DNA of 64,000 nucleotides from Dryomyza anilis (taxonomy: Eukaryota; Arthropoda; Insecta; Diptera; Dryomyzidae): positions 43,065,121-43,129,120 of the forward strand of contig OX638131.1 of the NCBI GenBank assembly GCA_951804985.1, in the 5' to 3' direction. The notes under the pieces were generated by a model, which searched no databases, had not been told where the DNA came from, and worked only from the letters and a program-made list of their open reading frames with translations. Shown in pieces: positions 34,807 through 45,600 of this stretch (positions are counted from its first letter, which is position 1; every line of letters begins with the position of its first letter). The position numbers and the translations under genes were made by a program.

Positions 34807-36095
34807 CATGCTGCAAAAAAAATGGCTCCCAAACATAATTTTGCAGGCATTAACATGTATGTTTGGAATTTTATGTAAACATAATATATAATTGACTGAT
34901 AAATCATTTGTAAACAGGGTTGTATTGAGACTTGAACATTGTTGTAATGAGCTCTGACTTACATTATAATATCCCGGAAACATTTTAATGTTGCCCCTTA
35001 ACATGGAGTATGTTTTAATGGAAACATAATAATTTCTACATCCAAATAAAATAAATACTTGAACCGAAACATAAATAAAACATTATTTTGAACGACCTGA
35101 ATATAAATATGTTTCCAGTGAAACATATCAGTTGTTTCAGTACAAAAAGTAGTATGTTTACATAAAAACATATTTAAATATTTTTGGATAAAAATCCTGA
35201 AAATAAAATAAAAATGAAATGTTTTTTTATTAATTGCACAGTGGGAATTTATAATAATTGAATTCATATACAAATTTTTAAATGCATAAATAAATAATTC
35301 GTTTAAAACTGCAAGTACAAGTGACAGGATCAATGAATGCACAATTGCTCCAGCAGAAGCTAAACCAGACGATCCAGGCTCGCTTTATATTTGGTACAGT
35401 TACAGTGTGGTTTTTTCACATTAGTTTCAGAAATTATATACTACACTATATTATACTCTGTTACTATTTGTCCTTTTTCTAACACAATTTATATATTTAT
35501 TTATTTAATTTACAAATAACAAAATTATTACCGACGAGAGCACGTTTTCTCAACGAACAAAAGACACATACGCAGAAAATGCCGATCACCGAGTGTCACT
35601 TTGTATACAAGAAGAGAGATACAAGAATACCTTTATTTGAATTCATTTTTTGTTTGTTTTCAAACATCAGTATGTTTAAAATGACCCTACATATACTTCA
35701 AACGACGACAAGAGAAACGTAGGTATAAAATTCTGCTCAACGATTGCCAACTTCGTATACAAGAAGAATGTTGCAAGAATACACTTATTTAAATCCAATT
35801 TCTTTTTTGTTTGTTTTTAAACATCAATATGTTCAAAAGATGGCGTAGGTAGAAAATGCTGCGCAACGAAATAGGTTATTCAAATGCAATTAAAATTGTA
35901 TGTTGGTATTGCAACATTTTTATGGTAAATTTGACAGATTCTGCTGGACAATATAATAATGTTTACACGTGAGCAAAAATAAATTCAATTTCGATTATAA
36001 TTTAATTACACTTCATTCCTAATACATGTATGGTAATTTCGTATTACTTTTTAATTACATTTAAACATATTCAAACAAATCTTTTTTATCCGTGC
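34807..36095 (-). mobile_element. reverse-oriented copy of the 7.2-kb CACG element
   Basis: Reading leftward it begins CACGGATAAAAAAGATTTG (36095) and ends GGAGCCATTTTTTTTGCAGC (34807), with the same internal order as 7211-8840. Only one copy of the 231-bp tail is present. The element is shorter (1289 bp) and the frames within it (up to 114 codons) mirror those of the other copy, without a transposase motif. Confidence 0.65.
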
Positions 36096-36259
36096 AGATA
36101 TTGAGCGCGCACGTTTGAGAAATGCAGGACGTAGGGATAACTTGACTTACAATCACTTGACGGTTGAGCGATGAATTCCGACGTATTAGTTACGGTGGGC
36201 GAGAGCAGTATTTGATGTGTTAAAATCTCTCACTAACAAACGGGATTTTGATGATTCGT

Positions 36260-36870
36260 TAAGATAAAACCGACCCTCCGATTAATAGATATTACGGAGT
36301 CAGCTCCCTTGACGTTTTGGGAATATCAATTCAATGCAACCTCCGTTGGAAAGATCACATAATTGATGTGTAGAAAGAAGCGGCCAAGTTCCACGGAATA
36401 AGACATACTTCACACCTGCTGACATAAACATTGTCCACATTTCCTATTTATATACGGCCTAAGATGGAAAACAATTTGTACATTTGGCAGGGGCTTTAAA
36501 ACCCCATTCCTAAAACGTGCAATATATTTAATAGAGTATGAAAATATTTCATACTCTATCGGTTCTCTTGAGTATCAAGGAATATTTGGGTTTGTAAGCC
36601 TTTTTAAAGGTATTACAACGGTATATGGTCTGAGTCCACCATTGAATCAAGGCCACCCCTTCGTAGTTAATTTCAGCGGAATTACGAATTACAGAGAAAA
36701 TTCGTTCTTCACGATACGTTTGTGGAACAATTTCCCTGCATCAGCTTTCCTCCGACAGTTTTGATATTGGCAAGTTCAAACAAACATTCACCGGTACTAT
36801 TCCAGTACTTCGTCTCTCTATCCTATCATACCTTCCTACTATCAAAACTGTGTATTGCACAAATAAGGGC
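36260..36870 (+). pseudogene. decayed non-LTR retrotransposon reverse transcriptase, C-terminal part
   Basis: Frame from 36308: LDVLGISIQCNLRWKDHI, a stop, then KEAAKFHGIR, a stop, then IYIRPKMENNLYIWQG. This is the typical order of the region after the polymerase core in insect non-LTR elements (LG...L.W..HI, then RPKME.N..IW). A further open stretch reads SIGSLEYQGIFGFVSLFKGI and, later, ENSFFTIRLWNNFPASAF, matching the conserved tail of the same proteins. Several stops and shifts and the absence of the catalytic YADD region show an old 5'-truncated, dead copy. The clade (jockey/CR1-like) cannot be settled by eye. Confidence 0.75.
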
Positions 36871-37310
36871 AATCGTTGGTTAATTTGTAAAAAAAGGATG
36901 ACAGGTATAGGGTGGGAGGAAAGAAGAGTAGTGTTGGTTGAGGTCATTAAACTCAATCTATAAAGAGTTATGATTGAAAATGTTGCTGTCATCTGCAAAG
37001 GTACGATTTGAGTTCTGAGTTAATGAAGAAATGTCATTTATGAAACTAAAAATAGAAACGGGATAGGAGGGAACTCCAAAATTAATGGAATGGCGTTTTG
37101 AGAGAACACCATCCATCGTAACTCGTATTGCAAGGCAAACAGTCGGTATCCATCGTGTAAAAGAATTGCCGATACTATACAGAATTAGTTTTGTCAGACT
37201 CGACCATAGCCTCTCTAATATCTACGCAAGGTTGTAGAAATTTGAAAGGCCAGAAAAAGACAAAAAGTACTTTTATTCCTCAGTGTATCTTAAACTGACT
37301 GATCCATTAA
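36871..37310. other. no gene recognised
   Basis: Possible untranslated tail of the retrotransposon relic followed by unique-like DNA. The 85-codon minus frame at 36741-36998 overlaps the relic and is not supported. Confidence 0.35.
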
Positions 37311-37960
37311 ATCCCTGTTGTTGGACAGGGGAAGGCGCTATGCGGCAGTGCCAGTCGAATGGTGGAGAATGCGACGATGGGACAACAATTGTTGCTGGCG
37401 ATCGTCGCACTGCTCGTTACATTGCGACTGATCTGACGACGATCAATTGAATGGTTGTTGGATTTGATGAAGCGACAGAGGGCGATGAGAATGCATGGAA
37501 GTGAAAATCTTTTTTAAAAGCATCATTAAGTTTGACGTAAGTTGTTGCTGTTGCTATTGCTATTGCTGATGTTGTACAAGCAACATTTTCTTTATTGTTA
37601 AATTGTTTTTGTTGTTGCTGCAGTTTGTATTGATTTGGTATGCTGCTGTTTGTTGTTAAAGTTGTTGCGGTTTCTGTCGCTGCTGCTGTTGATGTTGCTT
37701 CAGCTTCAGACCCTCTCGTTCGACCGCAAGACCACCGCAAACGTTTAGAGTATCCTTCAAGTGCATTGGAGCTCTTGTGTGTTGTTGTTGTTGTTCGGGC
37801 TCATGGTTTCATATGTTATTGTAGTCGTTTTTATGTTTTATTTTAAAAGAACGCAGGTTCCCCTAGACAAAAACAACAACCACTTACATGTTATAAAATT
37901 GCATGGACGTCATCGCATAGGTGCAGCTGCTGCTACGATTTAACCCATTAGGACATGTTT
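37311..37960. other. GC-richer island with GTTGTTGCTGCTG runs
   Basis: A single-copy-like stretch rich in GTT/GCT trinucleotides, typical of fly noncoding or polyglutamine-like DNA. The minus frame of 107 codons is alanine/threonine-rich (ATSTAAATETATT), as expected from the repeat. No family motif; possible conserved noncoding DNA. Confidence 0.3.
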
Positions 37961-39479
37961 TTTGGGCTGAGATTAAATGAAACATCGACACCCTTCGATA
38001 TAATGGTTGATAATGATGATATGCTTTAATATTCAGACGAGATTATAGATCGATAGTTGGTTGATTAGAAATTCGAAAATCGTCTTAACACCTGATCGAA
38101 ATCGCAATCAATACAAAAATCAGAAATCTAAATCCGATTGAAATATCGAAAAAATAATACTTTAATACAAAAATTAAAATTGACCTTAACACAGAACAGG
38201 CATACCGAAACCCTTTTGATACAAAAGTTAAAGCCGTAACGTAAAACTGTAACGGAGGCAGAAAATCGAAATCTTTATAACTTTCTGAAAACAAAATATT
38301 TTTGGAATTGTTGGAATCTAAAAATTGGATGAATTGAGTTGGTAGACATTCTCAGATTTGGAAATATTTTTTAATTCATTTGAACTTTTCTTTAAACTCT
38401 TCTTTTTTGTTATAGTTCAAAATTATAATAGCAACTATCGACGATAATACCACCGCATTGTTGAAGTACAAAATGTTACCTTTAAATAGGGTTAATTGAA
38501 AATCTTGTTTAAGGCAGATTATTTCAATTGAGCTGGATTTTTCCAAAGCGACTATATGTCTGTGGCTATTGGAAGATGTTCTGCCATGGCATAAATAAAT
38601 AAATTCTAAAACCGCGTATCGAGCGAACTAAATGGAAATTGCATTCAAGTCGTCGAGGTCTCCGTTTTGTCGACAAAATAAACTGAGAGACATACGGACG
38701 CCAAGCTGCACGATTTGCTTGTTACAGAAATTAATTGAAATTTCCTCTCTGCAATGATGCTGCAGTAACATGAGTTGTTTTGTGATACACAGCACTTGTC
38801 CACTGCAGCATAGGACTTGGACTTGTACTATGGCTTCTTAGACCGGCATTTCTTCTAAGGATGCTGGAGGCTGCATCTCAAGGTCTGCTGTTCGGCAGTT
38901 GTCAGTGGTAAGTACCAGCCATACGTAGTACGTCTCTCGGAGCTTCATGACTCTATCTTTTTGTTGTTTTTGACAACATGTTTGTTAGATAACAATGGAC
39001 AGGTTCGGAATGCGCAGCCATCTGGAGGCGCTATTTTGTAACATATTTACAGAAAGACTCATTATGTATTGTAATATATACGCGAGGTATAGTAAGTTAA
39101 ATCATTAAGGAATGTTTAGACACAGAAAATTTTGAAGAAGTGACATTTTGATAGATGGTGTAATGAAGTTTGTATGAATTGGGTCTAATAATAATAATAG
39201 TTTGACCCTACTGCTCTGAAAAACCTGTTATATTTGTTCTGAAAATAGTGGACCTAAGTACTTTGTACTCAAAAGCTCATCGGGATTAAGCATCTTAACT
39301 ACACATTTGTAATCGAGAAAGAATTAATATTAATTTGTGTCCCCATATGGTCTATCGATAAGTTTGTAGCCCAACGTAAGTCGGTTCGTGAGTTACGAAT
39401 TATATTCAAATGTTTTACCATAAAGTAAAGATGTTTATAAAATAATGTCACTTTGGCCGTAAAGTATTTTGAGAGGTAC
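37961..39479. other. AT-rich to mixed DNA, no gene
   Basis: A slightly GC-richer part at 38640-39020 shows no clear frame. No repeat of this window was recognised. Confidence 0.35.
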
Positions 39480-39735
39480 AGGTCATATGTCCTGTAGGAT
39501 AACAGGTCATATGTTGACCGATCACTCTGATTTTGAGCACCATACTGCTTACGTATACAGGCAATCTAAGTTATGAGCTCTTGTAATCGTGACTTCAGCA
39601 AAAAGACTTAAAGACAGTCAGTAGAACAGACAAATATGCAGCGCTAAATTGACGTAGAAGTGACGCTGATCAAGAATATATAAACTTTCTCTACCGACCA
39701 CGCCTTCTGGATGTTACATCATCCCACAGGGTTTG
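39480..39735 (+). mobile_element. degraded HINE-B-like copy (B6)
   Basis: GACCGATCACTCTGATTTTG, TTGTAATCGTGACTTCAGCA, GACAGTCAGTAGAACAGACA, CTGATCAAGAATATATAAAC and CTTCTGGATGTTACATCA follow subfamily B order. The end is lost. Confidence 0.6.
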
Positions 39736-39739
39736 ATCA

Positions 39740-39950
39740 TACGAGTAAATCAAAACTAGTACCGAACTACTTCTTAAAAACGAGGACCAGTTCTTTTCGT
39801 GGAACCGCGGGGAGTCAGTTAACTGTATTCTGTATTACTTTTCTTTAGTTCTGAACTAGTTCCAGAACTGGTAATTTTTGTTCACTTTTTTTTTCACTTT
39901 TGACTAGTTCTGGAACTAGAATTTTTTAGACTTGTTCTCCTTTTCCCAGG
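39740..39950. repeat. GAACTAGTTC-rich patch
   Basis: Variants of GAACTAGTTC and AGTTCTGGAACTAG occur several times in both orientations, forming small palindromes; also ACCAGTTC and GTACCGAACT. A decayed satellite-like patch of unknown origin. Confidence 0.45.
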
Positions 39951-40024
39951 GGGAAGTGAATGTACCATAATTAAACAATCCTTGGTGTCTTTTCGTTCTT
40001 TACTTTGTTCTAGCTATTCCTCTT

Positions 40025-40515
40025 TTTATACTATACACTAAAAGTCAAATGGTATATATAGTTTGGTCATATATTTAGTTGTACAACATAAAAGAAGGCG
40101 TATCCGGTATGAAAAAGTAAATACATTCTGAGGTGATTCAACGATACCGTATGTCTGTTTAAATCATGATTACAAAGAAAACAAAAAGCTAGATCAATGA
40201 CTTTAGAGATAGATCAATGATTGGATTTACAAATTTAGATTGCACCTATGGTATTGAAAATATTGGCATAATTGTTTCATTGTGATCTGTAAACAGATCA
40301 ATTATGTTTAAATATCCCATATAACTGGACGAAGTGAACTTTTTTGTGTAAAAATCCCTTGAATTTATGACTAAATAGATAAGAAATACGGTTTTTTCGC
40401 GAACCAACTTGTGGTACCATACAAATAAAATAAAGATTCGGTACACCTACATGCAAAAAAAAAACGTTCCGAAAAATTACACAAAAGAACAGAGTTCGTA
40501 AAATATCCCTCAAAG
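40025..40515 (-). mobile_element. degraded HINE-B-like copy (B7)
   Basis: Reverse-oriented: ATACTATACACTAAAAGTC (hairpin end), ATGGTATATATAGTTTGG, CGTATCCGGTATGAAAAAGT, TGTCTGTTTAAATCATGATT, TGTGATCTGTAAACAGATCA and CCACTTGTGG-like blocks follow subfamily B in reverse. Divergence is high. Confidence 0.55.
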
Positions 40516-40580
40516 ATATTTATCAATTTATATTCCTCAGAAAAACACCATCATTGCTGATGAATAAAAGGTAAAAAAAA

Positions 40581-40672
40581 CGAGTTGGGAAAGTTTCGTC
40601 ACATGGGTAAGTTCGGTCACATGGGACGGACTTTTATAGGATACCCTGTACCTTATAGGTGTAGGGTATAAT
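40581..40672 (+). mobile_element. minimal HINE-A derivative (A3), only both ends
   Basis: GAGTTGGGAAAGTTTCGTCA begins the unit, with two copies of the 18-bp 5' repeat (CACATGGGTAAGTTCGGT). It passes directly into the 3' hairpin ATACCCTGTACCTTATAGG plus TGTAGGGTATAA. The whole interior is missing, leaving about 92 bp. It supplies the uninterrupted hairpin used to prove the hAT-like insertion at 12947. Confidence 0.8.
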
Positions 40673-40716
40673 GATTTTAGTAAGGGATATAAATTGAGTG
40701 ATGGAAAAAAATGGTT

Positions 40717-41923
40717 TATATCTTTCTATCTTTCTATCTTTCTATCTTTCTATCTTTCTATCTTTCTATCTTTCTATCTTTCTATCTTTCTATCTTTCTA
40801 TCTTTCTATCTTTCTATCTTTCTATCTTTCTATCTTTCTATCTTTCTATCTTTATATCTTTCTTTCTTTCTATCTTTCTATCTTTCTATCTTTCTATCTT
40901 TCTATCTTTCTATCTTTCTATCTTTCTATCTTTCTATCTTTCTATCTTTCTATCTTTCTATCTTTCTATCTTTCTATCTTTCTATCTTTCTATCTTTCTA
41001 TCTTTCTATCTTTCTATCTTTCTATCTTTCTATCTTTCTATCTTTCTATCTTTCTATCTTTCTATCTTTCTATCTTTCTATCTTTCTATCTTTCTATCTT
41101 TCTATCTTTCTATCTTTCTATCTTTCAATCTTTCTATCTTTCTATCTTTCTATCTTTCTATCTTTCTATCTTTCTATCCTTCTATCTTTCTATCTTTCTA
41201 TCTTTCTATCTTTCTATCTTTCTATCTTTCTATCTTTCTATTTTTCTATCTTTCTATCTTTCTATCTTTCTATCTTTCTATCTTTCTATCTTTCTATCTT
41301 TCTATCTTTCTATCTTTCTATCTTTCTATCTTTCTATCTTTCTATCTTTCTATCTTTCTATCTTTCTATATTTCGATCTTTCTATCTTTCTATCTTTCTA
41401 TCTTTCTATCTTTCTATCTTTCTATCTTTCTATCTTTCTATCTTTCTATCTTTCTATCTTTCTATCTTTCTATCTTTCTATCTTTCTATCTTTCTATCTT
41501 TCTATCTTTCTATCTTTCTATCTTTCTATCTTTCTATCTTTCTATCTTTCTATCTTTCTATCTTTCTATCTTTCTATCTTTCTATCTTTCTATCTTTCTA
41601 TCTTTCTATCTTTCTATCTTTCTATCTTTCTATCTTTCTATCTTTCCATCTTTCTATCTTTCTATCTTTCTATCTTTCTATCTTTCTATCTTTCTATCTT
41701 TCTATCTTTCTATCTTTCTATCTTTCTATCTTTCTATCTTTCTATCTTTCTATCTTTCTATCTTTCTATCTTTCTATCTTTCTATCTTTCTATCTTTCTA
41801 TCTTTCTATCTTTCTATCTTTCTATCTTTCTATCTTTCTATCTTTCTATCTTTCTATCTTTCTATCTTTATATCTTTCTATCTTTCTATCTTTCTATTTT
41901 TCTATCTTTCTATCTTTCAATCG
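40717..41923 (+). repeat. 1.2-kb octamer microsatellite (TATCTTTC)n, about 150 units
   Basis: TATCTTTC repeats almost without break from 40717 to 41923. About a dozen single-base interruptions are visible (for example near 40854, 41127, 41178, 41242, 41370, 41646). The unit length is not a multiple of three and contains no stop in any plus-strand frame, so three spurious frames of 409-447 codons run through it, all repeating FLSFYLSI. These are not genes. The true length may differ from the assembly. Confidence 0.95.
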
Positions 41924-44335
41924 ATCTCTCCTCTTTTTGATCGTTTGGTGCTTTTTGCAGTCTTCTGTGCCGTCTTTCTTGTATTCTTTATTGTTTGTTT
42001 TTAATTCTTATATATTTTTTTCTCGAATTGCATTTCTTTAATGTTGCCATTCTGATTTTTTGTTATGGTTATTTAGTTATCAACATTTAAAATATGACAG
42101 TTTCTTAAAACCAAATAACAAAGAAACGGCGTTTCTTTACGACGACTTCATTAGATGACCATTCGACTTTAGACCATCCGACTTCGCCCCTCATTTCTTG
42201 TGTTTTTTGCAAAAGATACCCCATCAAAGACGAACTCTTTGTGTCCGAAAACACTGACCGTCGTAAATACTGCGAATTTGCGTACAATAGTTAATTTCTA
42301 CGAATTGCCGCCGATCAGCCATTTGGACCGCACCGAAGAGATCCAGTGGTACCCCCTCGAAAGCACCAACACACACACTTAATTGATTGGACAGAATGCC
42401 AGAGGTTTTGTGCATGTTTTCTTCAAACACTAAGATTTCGTTTGTTGGTCTGTTTGTGCCATATCTTTGAATCTGCTCCTGATTTCTGCGATGATTCGTA
42501 TGCCGTGGCTACTTTATTACTCCGCAACTACACATTAAAGGGTTCTTTCATGTGTTTGTTATCGTAATGTATTCACTTGTTTGTTTTGCTGTTGTTGTTG
42601 AAAGTGATCTTATCAGCCATGTTCATCGAAGTGGCTGTTGCCGTTGCCGAGGCAGAGTAGCAGCCGTATTAAATGAACGTAAATCGGCCCGTTTTGTGTG
42701 TGAGGCACAGGATCCCATTACGGGACGAGCCAACTCTTATAACAGCTTAATAAATGTAAATTAGGGCTCGTTTAGCATGGACCCTGTGCTCGTAAATAAA
42801 TGCCAAATGACAAGGGGCTGCTGGACTCACGGCAACTGCCGCGTCCGGGACGCAGTTAGTTAGTGCCCTTATCGCGCGCTGATCGGTGATCAGTGGTAAT
42901 GACATGTAGAAACAAAATAGTCGTGGCGATATCGACCAAGTGATTATAAACACCGAAGAATGTGTCTATATATGTTGTAATGGCATTTTATTTATGTGTG
43001 GCACAACGATCTGATTTACTAGAAAGCTTGATAACCATGGCTGTCCCATTAATTATTGGGACATACCATGTTGGAATAATGAAATAGCTTTTTGTTTCAA
43101 AGACTAATCTTTATGAGGGGCGTCTATTCGCTCTCGATGTTAAGTGTAAATCATGCCATTCTTAGCTCGACGATAGATGTTGTCATGAACTTGTCAAAAA
43201 TGAAATCACTAAACAACGAAACACCGGATGCACCGCAAGAACGATCAACCGAACCGCAGCGGATACAACATGTCTGCGCGATTTTTAGATGATGTCAAAA
43301 AACACCAAAGAAATAAACACATTTGATGAACCAATCCATGAGGGTAGAACAACTAAAGCCAAATCAGCGGATATATAGAGTCATTTAGCGGTGGTTGGTA
43401 ACACGATTCCTATTAACTCATCAACTCGTTGAAAACCATTTGTTTTACGCAGTGCTGTTGTTATCCAATTTTTAAAAATATTTTATGTATGTTTTTTTTT
43501 TGGGGTTTCTGGCCTTAGGCTACCTACCGTTCAAACAGCGAAACTACCTACATGGCTTGATGCCTGTGCGGTCCTGCTGTCTTCATTCTGGCTCAGATGA
43601 GCCGCACACCAATAGGCCATAAATAATAACCAAAGAGAGGTCACTTTATCATAATTTCGGCATTTGCACAACTGAGCGCACAGTTTAAATTGGCTCCGAA
43701 CACGATGTGGCACAAAGCAGAAACAACGACTACAAAATTACGGTTTATAGTCCGGGCGGGTATTTGCATTTGGGCCAACATAACTTAATCAAAGAATTTC
43801 GGTTTTTTTTTCGGCCTGTCTGACTGACCACAAAAATGTGCTCGGCATGTTAGTAATTTTGCGAATTAATGTTGCTGCTGCTGACCACCTAATGAGTCTG
43901 CTTAGTCAACTTGGCAAAGATTCACCACGACCGGGCCAAGATCGCAAAGCAGCGGTGTTACGTGTAACTGCTTTGGTAGCGCTTCAATGTGTCAGGGAAA
44001 CGCGTCCTTTTGACCTTCTGGTAGGATGATCTCAATGTGTTGATCGTGTGAGTTCTATTTCAATATGGTATATCTCGTTTATAATACTGATGCTAACATT
44101 TCAGAATGAAGATGACAAAAGCATAACAAGGGTTTAGTATGATTCTTAAAAGTGTTAAACGGCTTAATTTTCCATGACTCAAGTAGTCTTTATTTGGTAC
44201 TGTACAGTGTAAATATTCGCATCTCCGATTCGAAATACATACAATTTGAAAAGGGGAAGTTAATTAAATAAAATGGTTCAACAATCATTCTAGAAAACTG
44301 TGCATTGATTACTTACCACTCTTATGTGTTTATTG
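41924..44335. other. GC-richer, repeat-poor region; candidate conserved noncoding DNA
   Basis: Largely free of this window's repeats. Frames of 60-73 codons compete on both strands and no family motif was seen. A short CG-rich core lies at 42820-42900 (GGCAACTGCCGCGTCCGGGA, GCGCGCTGATCGGTGATCAG). Near 43870 and 43930 are further GC-rich blocks. This may be a regulatory landscape of a neighbouring gene. Confidence 0.3.
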
Positions 44336-44475
44336 TACCTATCTTTGCCTACAGTCCCCTAGTTTTGTCTACCATTTTGTTTCTACTAGTGTTGCCTGTC
44401 ATTTTATACCAATTTCGTTTTACACTATAGCAGAAAAAAGCAGTGTTTGTCCAAATTCCCACATTTGTTTAGCTT
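44336..44475 (-). repeat. single relative of the 160-bp units at 4785-5107
   Basis: TACCTATCTTTGCCTACAGT, TAGTTTTGTCTACCATTTTG, GTTGCCTGTCATTTTATACC and TTTGTCCAAATTCCCACATT match the reverse complement of the 160-bp unit with moderate divergence. Confidence 0.6.
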
Positions 44476-44479
44476 AAAG

Positions 44480-44640
44480 TAGAAATGGGCGCGTGTCTGT
44501 TTTTAATGCCACGGACACGCACGGGCACGCCGATAGGCTACACGCACGAGCCCGACAACTAAATTTACATGCACGTACGTGAAGCACGGGATTTGAAAAG
44601 CCACGAAGAATCACGGAAAAACATGAAAAAGCAGGCGAAA
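44480..44640. repeat. CACGCACGGGCACG-rich patch
   Basis: A short CpG-rich stretch with repeated GGACACGCAC, GGGCACGCC and CACGCACGAG, then CACG-bearing ACATGAAAAA units. A related GGGCGTGTGTCTGATTTTGA...GCACGGCAC segment occurs at 45716-45752, beyond the HINE/GGAACCGG block. Confidence 0.45.
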
Positions 44641-44649
44641 CATGAAAAA

Positions 44650-44735
44650 TAATACCAGAACCGTTTAGATTTTTGGAACTGGAATCGTTATTAAAAATGT
44701 ATGGAACCGGAAATGGAATCGGAAACCATATATTT
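44650..44735. repeat. GGAACCGG repeat, left part
   Basis: CAGAACCGTTTAGATTTTTGG, AACTGGAATCGTTATTAAAA and TGGAACCGGAAATGGAATCG. The same pattern resumes at 45337 after the HINE-B copy, so the array was split by that insertion. Confidence 0.6.
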
Positions 44736-45336
44736 TTTATACCCTACACTAAGAGTGAAAGGGTATATTCAGTTTGGTACGCCGTTTGTAACACCCAGAA
44801 GGAAGCATCTCCGTTATGGAAAAGTACATGTATTCTTGATCAGCATAACCTCTTGAGTCGATTTAGCGATGTCCGTATGTCCGTCTGTCTGTCTGTTGAA
44901 ATCCGTACTAAAATCGGCATAGACCGACTATAATTTTGATAATCCTAACTATCATAATAACACTTACTATAAATGCGTGCCGCGGTAGCTCAGTGGTTAG
45001 TGCTTTTAACTGCGAGTCAAAAGGTCCCCGGTTCAAGCCTGGACTGGGGCTAACAACATCTTTTCATAGAAACATTTTCTATACCGCGCTACCTCTCGTA
45101 AATGGCAAACCTACGAGAGTAAAACCATTGCCTATGAAAAGCTCTCATACGCCGTTCAGATTTGGCATTAAACTGTAGGTCCCACCAATTTAAGTAAATT
45201 TATAACACGCACAGCTCAAAATGGTGAGAGAGCTCGGCCGAAGTTCTATACAGGACTGTAGCGCCAAACTATTATTGATTATTATAAAATGTCCCTACTT
45301 TAAAATTTCCCATGTGATCCAACCTTCCCAACTGGT
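44736..45336 (-). mobile_element. HINE/DINE-1-like element, subfamily B, copy B4, split by a SINE
   Basis: Reverse-oriented: ATACCCTACACTAAGAGTGA, GTACGCCGTTTGTAACACCC, TTCTTGATCAGCATAACCTC, the GTCCGTCTGTCTGTCTG microsatellite and GATAATCCTAACTATCATAA. A 308-bp SINE-I interrupts it (44975-45282). It resumes with CTACTTTAAAATTTCCCATG and ends CTTCCCAACTGGTT. Confidence 0.85.
44975..45282 (+). repeat. tRNA-like SINE (family SINE-I), most complete copy
   Basis: The head GCCGCGGTAGCTCAGTGGTT holds an A-box-like TAGCTCAGTGG, and a weak B box (GGTTCAAGCCTG) follows 40 nt on. The body has CTACCTCTCGTAAATGGC, AAGCTCTCATACGCCGTTCA and TAAACTGTAGGTCCCACC, and the tail is TATTATTGATTAT. Near-identical 8- to 9-bp flanks (TATAAATG at 44967-44974, TATAAAATG at 45283-45291) mark the insertion into HINE copy B4. 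Likely polymerase III transcribed when young (class knowledge). Confidence 0.85.
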
Positions 45337-45600
45337 TATGGTTGGAATCAGAACCGCTATTTTAAAAATCTTGGCACCAGGACCGGAACAGATATTATAG
45401 TCTCTTTCAGGGAACGCAACGAACCGGAATCGGAACCGTTATTAAAATACGTGTAGAACCGGAAATGAAACCCATTTATTTTTTTTATTTGGAACCGCAA
45501 TCGGAACTGGAACCCCAATTTTAAAATTCTTGGAACCCGAACCGGAACCGATATTCCAAAGAATTTTAGTTCCTGTAATAAATAATTCAAAAATTAATTT
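45337..45600. repeat. GGAACCGG repeat, right part
   Basis: Repeating blocks of GGAACCGGAATCGGAACCGT, ATTAAAATACG, GGAACTGGAACCCCAA and TTTTAAAATTCTTGGA give a loose period of about 60-70 bp. It continues the pattern left of the HINE-B copy. Confidence 0.65.

Noticed and set aside
40694..42041. Three overlapping open frames of 409-447 codons, the longest in the window
   Set aside because: All three run through the TATCTTTC octamer array and repeat FLSFYLSI. The unit has no stop in any plus-strand frame, so the length says nothing about coding.
44975..45060. tRNA-like sequence with A and B boxes
   Set aside because: It cannot be folded by eye into a proper cloverleaf with acceptor stem, and it continues into a body repeated elsewhere; it is a SINE head, not a tRNA gene.
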